Shown: in pieces, positions 15,530 through 19,928 of the stretch
How positions within the stretch are numbered: the first letter of the stretch is position 1
How the letters are laid out: each line of letters opens with the position of its first letter
From: Desulfobacterales bacterium
GTDB taxonomy: Bacteria > Desulfobacterota > Desulfobacteria > Desulfobacterales > ETH-SRB1
DNA length: 19,928 nt
Direction: 5' to 3'
Assembly: GCA_030017395.1 (NCBI GenBank)
Contig: JASEIZ010000014.1
Span: forward strand, 1-19,928
Position numbers and translations under genes: made by a program
The notes under the pieces: model-generated
The model's database searches: none
The model's input: only the letters and a program-made list of their open reading frames with translations
What the model was told of the DNA's origin: nothing

Positions 15530-16723
15530 ATGTCAATCCAACTTGTATCTGCCGATCATGAGGATCGCCTGCAAGAGATACTTGAAGGAACTGAGGCAAG
15601 CTTGCGTATCATCAGTCCGTTTATAGGCCTTGACATCTCAAAAAGACTGGCGGCAATCCTCGAAATAAATCCGGCAATATGTTGTGAGATAATCACTCGC
15701 TTCTCCCGTGAGGATTTTGTTAACGGTGCAAGCAGTTTATATGCATTAAAAAGCTTGAATGAGGCCGGGGTTACGATTTATGCACTTCAAGGATTGCATA
15801 CCAAACTGTATCTAATCGATAACGCCGCTGGGATGCTTGGTTCTGCAAATTTCACTTCCGGAGGATTTCGGCTGAATCATGAGCTGTCGATTTTTGTTAG
15901 GGATGAAGCGGATATACTCGCCGATATGCACTCGTATTACAACGATACGCTTACAAAAATCCAAGAAAAAGGCGACTATAAAGTAACCGCTGAGTTAATA
16001 CAGAGTGAAATAGAAATGGTAAATAAACTGCGTAAGGACAGAAAGGATAAAACAACAAAATACCGTAATGAGCATCAATTTGGCGCCATATTAAATAAAG
16101 GCGATGAGTTAGTGACTGGCGGCAATCCAGATACTATACAGACTATTCTTGCTTCTGGGGTTAAAGACGGTATAACTGAAGGTATATGGCTTAAATTTGA
16201 AGGCGATGCTGAAAACCGTGAAGGCCCAGAGGATCGTTATGAAATCGCTCGCTCGGCTAAGCTTCCAACAGGCTTTACCAGCTTCCCGGCTGGTAATAAG
16301 CCCAGTGGCATGAAGCCAGGCGACTACATCTATCTTGCAATAATCGGTACGGATGGTCGAGGTAACAGCACTCCCGTTATCATGGGCAGAGCTCGAACAA
16401 AAGGATTTTTTAAAGAGAACATCGCTGATGAAGAAATGAAAAAAGAATTTGATTGGATGTGGGAGTATCCGGCTTTTGTCGAATTATATGACGCCGAATT
16501 CTTGGATACACCTCAGAAAAATGGCATTTCCTTGCTTGATTTGTTGGCAGATGTCGGTACTGGAACATATCCGTCAACAATAGGCACAGCTAAAACACCC
16601 ATTGAGCTGCGATCCATACATTATCAAAAATCACATATTAGAATTACTCATCAGGCAAAAGCTTACCTCGATTCTCGCTTTGAACAGGCTGCAAAAACCT
16701 ATGGCGTAATTAAATATACATAA
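15530..16723 (+). CDS. Phospholipase-D-type nuclease, possible PUA/EVE-like C-terminus
   Basis: A 397-residue protein. The HKD motif is complete: H90, K92, D97 and GSAN at 104-107 (LHTKLYLIDNAAGMLGSANF), as in PLD nucleases such as the NgoFVII/BfiI restriction type. One motif is present, so it would work as a dimer. About residues 165-397 form a second domain. The run MKPGDYIYLAIIGTDGRG followed by VIMGRARTKGF and YPAFVELYDAEF recalls PUA/EVE-fold readers of modified bases; this is inferred. The start at 15530 follows AGAGGTGG. It lies 44 bases after the frameshifted gene and belongs to the methyltransferase cluster. A modification-sensing nuclease is plausible. Confidence 0.78.
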   Translation: MSIQLVSADHEDRLQEILEGTEASLRIISPFIGLDISKRLAAILEINPAICCEIITRFSREDFVNGASSLYALKSLNEAGVTIYALQGLHTKLYLIDNAAGMLGSANFTSGGFRLNHELSIFVRDEADILADMHSYYNDTLTKIQEKGDYKVTAELIQSEIEMVNKLRKDRKDKTTKYRNEHQFGAILNKGDELVTGGNPDTIQTILASGVKDGITEGIWLKFEGDAENREGPEDRYEIARSAKLPTGFTSFPAGNKPSGMKPGDYIYLAIIGTDGRGNSTPVIMGRARTKGFFKENIADEEMKKEFDWMWEYPAFVELYDAEFLDTPQKNGISLLDLLADVGTGTYPSTIGTAKTPIELRSIHYQKSHIRITHQAKAYLDSRFEQAAKTYGVIKYT

Positions 16724-16865
16724 CTCCACGGAGAACGATAATGGTAAGGCCATAAATAATATGAAAACTCAGATTCAAGCTCTGCTCCTATGAGTGCTGG
16801 TTGGAAGCATCGCATTGACGAGGATTATGAAAAATGCGGAGAAACGAAAAGAAAGGTTCAAAATA

Positions 16866-18095
16866 ATGAGAAAGAAATTTGAAGTCATCAATTTTATAGA
16901 CCAATGTCGCTGGGACGCCTCCTGTGCAAATAACTACGGCTTGATAAATTATGCACACAACGACATATCTGATGATCTCAAACTACTGACCCATTGGATA
17001 AGTTATATTACGGATCGGCAGATGCCCTTTGAGCAGATTTGGGAGGTTGGGGGATTCGTTTTCTCTGATATGCTTAAACACTATAAAGATTTTGGAGAGG
17101 GCATGAATGTCCTCTTCATCGGTTCTCCGTTGTCATTTTTCGAAGAAAAACCTGACGGAAACTATACTTTTAAATCCAAGCTACTTGCTCCGAAAGATAA
17201 TCGAATGTTAAGTAAAAACAACCGTCCGGGAGGAGAACCTGTCAGCTTTATATCTCGCTTTTACCCATCGGATTATGTTTCAATGGTCTATACACTCCAT
17301 ACCCTTGAAGCGTTTAACCGAGATTTTATTGATTATGCAGTCGCAATAATTAATTGCCTGACCAGCGCAACATATTCATGCAAAGATTTAGTTCGAGGCT
17401 TAGCGTATGGATTATATATTCTTACTTACGATAATATCGGGCAGCCGTCAAAAGAACATCTCAACGATCCTGTCTGGATGGAAAACGCAGAAAGGCGAAC
17501 AGAAAGCATCCTTTCATTGCTTTCAGATAATAAGGCTTTTCGAAGCCGTGTGCAGAGATTTTATGAACGTAATGGTCAATATGGGATCAAGCGTGTATGG
17601 TGCTGTCTGCGAGATTACATAAAGTCGCCGGAGTTTGGAAAGGAATATTTTAAACATGGCTTGCTCTGTCGCGGTGTAGACCCTGCTTTAGTCGAAGTTT
17701 TGTTTTCAGATGAAGCAAAACGTCATTTCGAACTGCCCGGAGATGTATGGAACAATAATTCAACATTCCGTAAATGTCTGCTTTCCGACGTAAAGCTATC
17801 TGCAAAAGATCAAAGGCTTCCGTTCAACAAGTTGCTTCGATTGCTTTATGAAAGAGAAGACATCTCCATCGGTTACCCCGAGCAATTTGATGCCACTTTC
17901 GACTTTGTGCCACGAATGTGTGAAAAGAATTTATGCAATATTTGCCCATTCAAAGCGGTAGATGAAGAAAATGACATTATGAAAATCTGCGCAAACAACG
18001 AGAACAATTATTGCACAGTCGCTATGATATGCGGCGGCTACATATGCAAATGCACTCCGAACCAGTGCTCTCTGAAAGAAATTTTGTCTGTATAA
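16866..18095 (+). CDS. Unknown protein with cysteine-rich C-terminus
   Basis: A 409-residue protein I cannot name. The N-terminal part has DQCRWDASCANNYGLI followed by ITDRQMPFEQIWEVGGFVFS, and the middle is helical. The C-terminus holds nine cysteines between residues 352 and 401 (C352, C357, C360, C375, C383, C389, C394, C396, C401), consistent with an iron-sulfur cluster or zinc sites. The start at 16866 is chosen for GAAAGG about ten bases upstream; a longer reading from 16794 has no site. It follows the PLD nuclease gene by 142 bases and ends just before a strong terminator, so it is probably the last gene of the same transcript. A DNA-repair-like helical iron-sulfur protein is one guess, with little support. 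Confidence 0.7.
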   Translation: MRKKFEVINFIDQCRWDASCANNYGLINYAHNDISDDLKLLTHWISYITDRQMPFEQIWEVGGFVFSDMLKHYKDFGEGMNVLFIGSPLSFFEEKPDGNYTFKSKLLAPKDNRMLSKNNRPGGEPVSFISRFYPSDYVSMVYTLHTLEAFNRDFIDYAVAIINCLTSATYSCKDLVRGLAYGLYILTYDNIGQPSKEHLNDPVWMENAERRTESILSLLSDNKAFRSRVQRFYERNGQYGIKRVWCCLRDYIKSPEFGKEYFKHGLLCRGVDPALVEVLFSDEAKRHFELPGDVWNNNSTFRKCLLSDVKLSAKDQRLPFNKLLRLLYEREDISIGYPEQFDATFDFVPRMCEKNLCNICPFKAVDEENDIMKICANNENNYCTVAMICGGYICKCTPNQCSLKEILSV

Positions 18096-18098
18096 AGC

Positions 18099-18137
18099 AA
18101 GAGAGGCAATACCTTTGTGTGGCATTGCCTCTCTTTT
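18099..18137 (+). terminator. Strong intrinsic terminator
   Basis: AAGAGAGGCAAT (18099-18110) pairs perfectly with ATTGCCTCTCTT (18124-18135), a 12-base stem with a 13-base loop, ending in TTTT. It closes the methyltransferase/PLD cluster and lies between that cluster and the convergent ytvI gene. Confidence 0.85.
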
Positions 18138-18195
18138 CGCTTTTCCGTATCGGTTTGGGGTATGGTTCAGTAAGTTTCCCTATTAAACCGTGCCT

Positions 18196-19272
18196 TTAGG
18201 GCTGTTTTGTTTCTTTCCAATTTGGCAGCATAGAGGTTTTTTGAAGGGCCTTTATAACAATTACGGTCAAAGGGCCTAGAACTATTCCGATTATTCCGAA
18301 TATCTGCAGCCCAATGTAGAGTGAAGCGAGGGCTACAAGGGGGTGGAGGCCGATGTTCTTACCTACTATCTTGGGCTCAATAAGCTGCCGTGTAACCACA
18401 ATTATTCCGTAGAGAACCAGGAGGGCAAAACCCAAGCGGTAGTCATCCATCAGCATATTTATAATTGACCATGGGATTAGGATTGCCCCGGTACCCAGTA
18501 TAGGGAGGGCATCAACGATACCGATTATCAGAGCCATTGTCAACGCATAGGGAATCCCTATTAGATACAATCCCGAAGCTGTAATAATGAAGGTTATGCC
18601 CATTATGGTGAGTTGGGCTTTGATGAACCCACCCAGGGCTTTCAGGAGGTCCCTTTCGACAGATTTTAACCTGACTGCCATATCATCGGGAATTTGCGAC
18701 AGCAAGAATTTCACGATATTTTTGTTATCCCGGCTAATTAAGTATGAAGCAACCGTTGTCACAATAATAAATATTATTGTTTTTGGGAAGACAGATAATA
18801 GGGACAATGATTTGCCGATTGCGTTGCTTATCAATGATGTTACTGAAGTAATAACATTGTTAAAGCTGCTGTTTACTAGCTGAGTAAATTCCGGGGGCAA
18901 GTTTATATATATATTTTGTACCTTGCTTATAAGGTCGTTAAACGTTACCCTTATAGCATACGTGTACCTGGGGAGGCTGTCGGATATATTAATAAGCTCC
19001 GTTATCAGGCGGGAAATTCCCAGGAAAATCAGAAAACCTAAAACAGTATAAAGAGAGATCAAAAGTATGGCAGAGATGATTCCCCGGGGAATTTTCGTCC
19101 TTTTATCGACATAGTTCACTAACGGGTTTATTATTGAAGCAATAATCCAGGCAATAATAAAAGGCAATATGTATATAAATAACTTTGTAAAAAATAGGTA
19201 CAGAAAAGAAATGATTGCCAGGAACAGCAGAGTTCTTATAAAATATATAATGTATTTTTGATATAATTGCAC
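18196..19272 (-). CDS. ytvI: YtvI-like AI-2E family membrane protein (sporulation)
   Basis: A 358-residue integral membrane protein of the AI-2E transporter superfamily. Two hydrophobic helices fill about residues 8-48, a third is near 65-85, and after an extracytoplasmic or cytoplasmic middle region (about 90-150) further helices follow. The conserved segments IGIVDALPILGTG, EPKIVGKNIGLHPL and FGIIGIVLGPL mark the family. YtvI of Bacillus is a sporulation-associated integral membrane protein of this group; the transported substrate is not established. The start is a GTG at 19272, with AGGAGG (plus 19280-19285) seven bases upstream. It is transcribed toward the defence cluster and looks intact, so it is probably core chromosomal sequence that marks the end of the accessory region. 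Confidence 0.85.
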   Translation of the reverse strand: MQLYQKYIIYFIRTLLFLAIISFLYLFFTKLFIYILPFIIAWIIASIINPLVNYVDKRTKIPRGIISAILLISLYTVLGFLIFLGISRLITELINISDSLPRYTYAIRVTFNDLISKVQNIYINLPPEFTQLVNSSFNNVITSVTSLISNAIGKSLSLLSVFPKTIIFIIVTTVASYLISRDNKNIVKFLLSQIPDDMAVRLKSVERDLLKALGGFIKAQLTIMGITFIITASGLYLIGIPYALTMALIIGIVDALPILGTGAILIPWSIINMLMDDYRLGFALLVLYGIIVVTRQLIEPKIVGKNIGLHPLVALASLYIGLQIFGIIGIVLGPLTVIVIKALQKTSMLPNWKETKQP

Positions 19273-19309
19273 GGGCTGCCCTCCTTTGATCTTAGTGAAT
19301 ACCTGAACG

Positions 19310-19373
19310 CTCTACTGGATTATATCCAAAATTGGTAGCTTCAATAATAGTCTAGCATAATAATCCAGTAAAG
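19310..19373. repeat. 14-base inverted repeat upstream of ytvI
   Basis: CTCTACTGGATTAT (19310-19323) and ATAATCCAGTAAAG (19360-19373) are inverted repeats with one mismatch and a 36-base spacer. They lie 38 bases upstream of the ytvI start and could be a regulator site or the footprint of a small element. Confidence 0.5.
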
Positions 19374-19520
19374 TATATAACAATGCTATTACAAACAAGA
19401 GCTTTTTGTATACGGCGATGGCGAGAATACGCCCAGGCTTGCTAGGGGCTTGCCGAAATTGTTTTCCCGGGGAATTCAGTATGGGAGGAAAATGTCAAAG
19501 CCTGTAGAATATAAAGGAAA

Positions 19521-19867
19521 GGGGACACACCTCCCAATATCGGCCAGGGGACACACCGCTACTACGCGGATATTCCTTGCTGCGGAATGTCCCCAATATA
19601 TAACTCCGGGGTGGGAGGAATGTCCCCGATCGGAAAGGGGACACACCGCCTACCAGTGATCAGTAGCCAGTGATCAGTGACTAGTGGTCAGATGACAGTC
19701 GGCAGTAAGGTCAAAAGTTGGAAAGCTGGAAAGTCGAAAGCCAACAGTTGCCAGACATCAGTTGTCAGTTCCCAGTTGCCAGAATGAAAACTTCAGAGAC
19801 CTACCCTGACGCCTGTGATCTGTGATCTAATCCCTGCGATCTGCGAACTGTACTGCGGAATGTCCCC
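19521..19867. repeat. REP-like GGGGACACACC / GGAATGTCCCC elements
   Basis: GGGGACACACC occurs at 19521, 19547 and 19637. The partner GGAATGTCCCC occurs at 19584, 19617 and 19857. The shared ends GGGGACA and TGTCCCC are complementary, so successive copies can form hairpins, as in REP/BIME sequences moved by REP-associated tyrosine transposases. None of these transposases is in the window. The whole end after ytvI has no convincing gene. Confidence 0.7.
19653..19783. repeat. Degenerate CAGTGATCAGT-type repeats
   Basis: CCAGTGATCAGT occurs at 19653 and 19668 (15-base period), followed by related units such as GACTAGTGGTCAG and two copies of CAGTTGCCAG near 19744 and 19774. It looks like simple, non-coding repeat DNA lying between REP-like units. 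Confidence 0.6.
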
Positions 19868-19928
19868 GATTATTAGGAGGTTTAGCTTGAAAAATACTTC
19901 GTAGCCGCTAAAAAAGGGCGCACTAAAC

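Noticed and set aside
1562..16723. DISARM system (SNF2 helicase, adenine methylase and PLD protein all present)
   Set aside because: The DrmA helicase and DUF1998 protein DrmB are absent, and the helicase is in a separate, compositionally different operon 9 kb away.
16791..16883. Possible 30-residue peptide beginning MSAGWKHRIDEDYEK
   Set aside because: It has no ribosome site and overlaps the start of the next gene; it may be chance.
19450..19659. Open frame of 69 codons across the REP-like repeats
   Set aside because: It is made mostly of palindromic repeat DNA and has no credible product.

Overview
The window looks like a chromosomal accessory region of a spore-forming, low-to-middle GC Firmicute, probably of class Clostridia. 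The evidence is the strong AGGAGG ribosome sites, a YtvI-type sporulation membrane protein, a Tn1549-like conjugative-element remnant, and GGGGACA/TGTCCCC REP-like palindromes like those seen in anaerobic Clostridia. The species cannot be read from the sequence.

Layout. (1) At 1-29 there is a hairpin that resembles the last repeat of a CRISPR array cut by the window edge. (2) At 157-5489 five tightly packed or overlapping plus-strand genes form one AT-rich operon: ParB-like protein, small PD-(D/E)XK nuclease, SNF2-type helicase, second ParB-like protein, and a radical SAM protein with a B12-fold-like N-terminus. I do not recognise this as a named system, and it is the best candidate here for something undescribed. 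(3) At about 5520-10253 lies a decayed piece of a Tn1549-like integrative element: a DUF6550-type secreted protein, a MobV relaxase broken by one inserted base, a hairpin-rich oriT-like region, an AbiEi/AbiEii type IV toxin-antitoxin pair with a consensus promoter set among inverted repeats, and a gene fragment with a stop and a frameshift. (4) At about 10250-11875 there are nested, broken insertion sequences: an IS1634-family element with an internal deletion joined to the head of an IS630-like transposase. (5) At about 11875-18095 is a second defence-type cluster: an MmeI-like adenine methyltransferase whose nuclease end is lost at the insertion-sequence junction, a frameshifted protein with a HEPN-like RxxxxH motif, a phospholipase-D-type nuclease with a possible PUA/EVE-like C-terminus, and a cysteine-rich protein. 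(6) After a strong terminator comes ytvI on the minus strand, then a gene-free end with REP-like and CAGTGATCAGT-type repeats.

How the parts fit. Both plus-strand clusters combine DNA-recognition, DNA-cutting and DNA-modifying families, as expected of a defence island that has been invaded by mobile DNA. Three genes are visibly broken by single-base shifts or stops, and others by deletion or insertion, so much of the middle is decaying. The five-gene ParB/helicase operon shows no damage and looks functional. All function statements come from motifs read by eye; no database search was possible.
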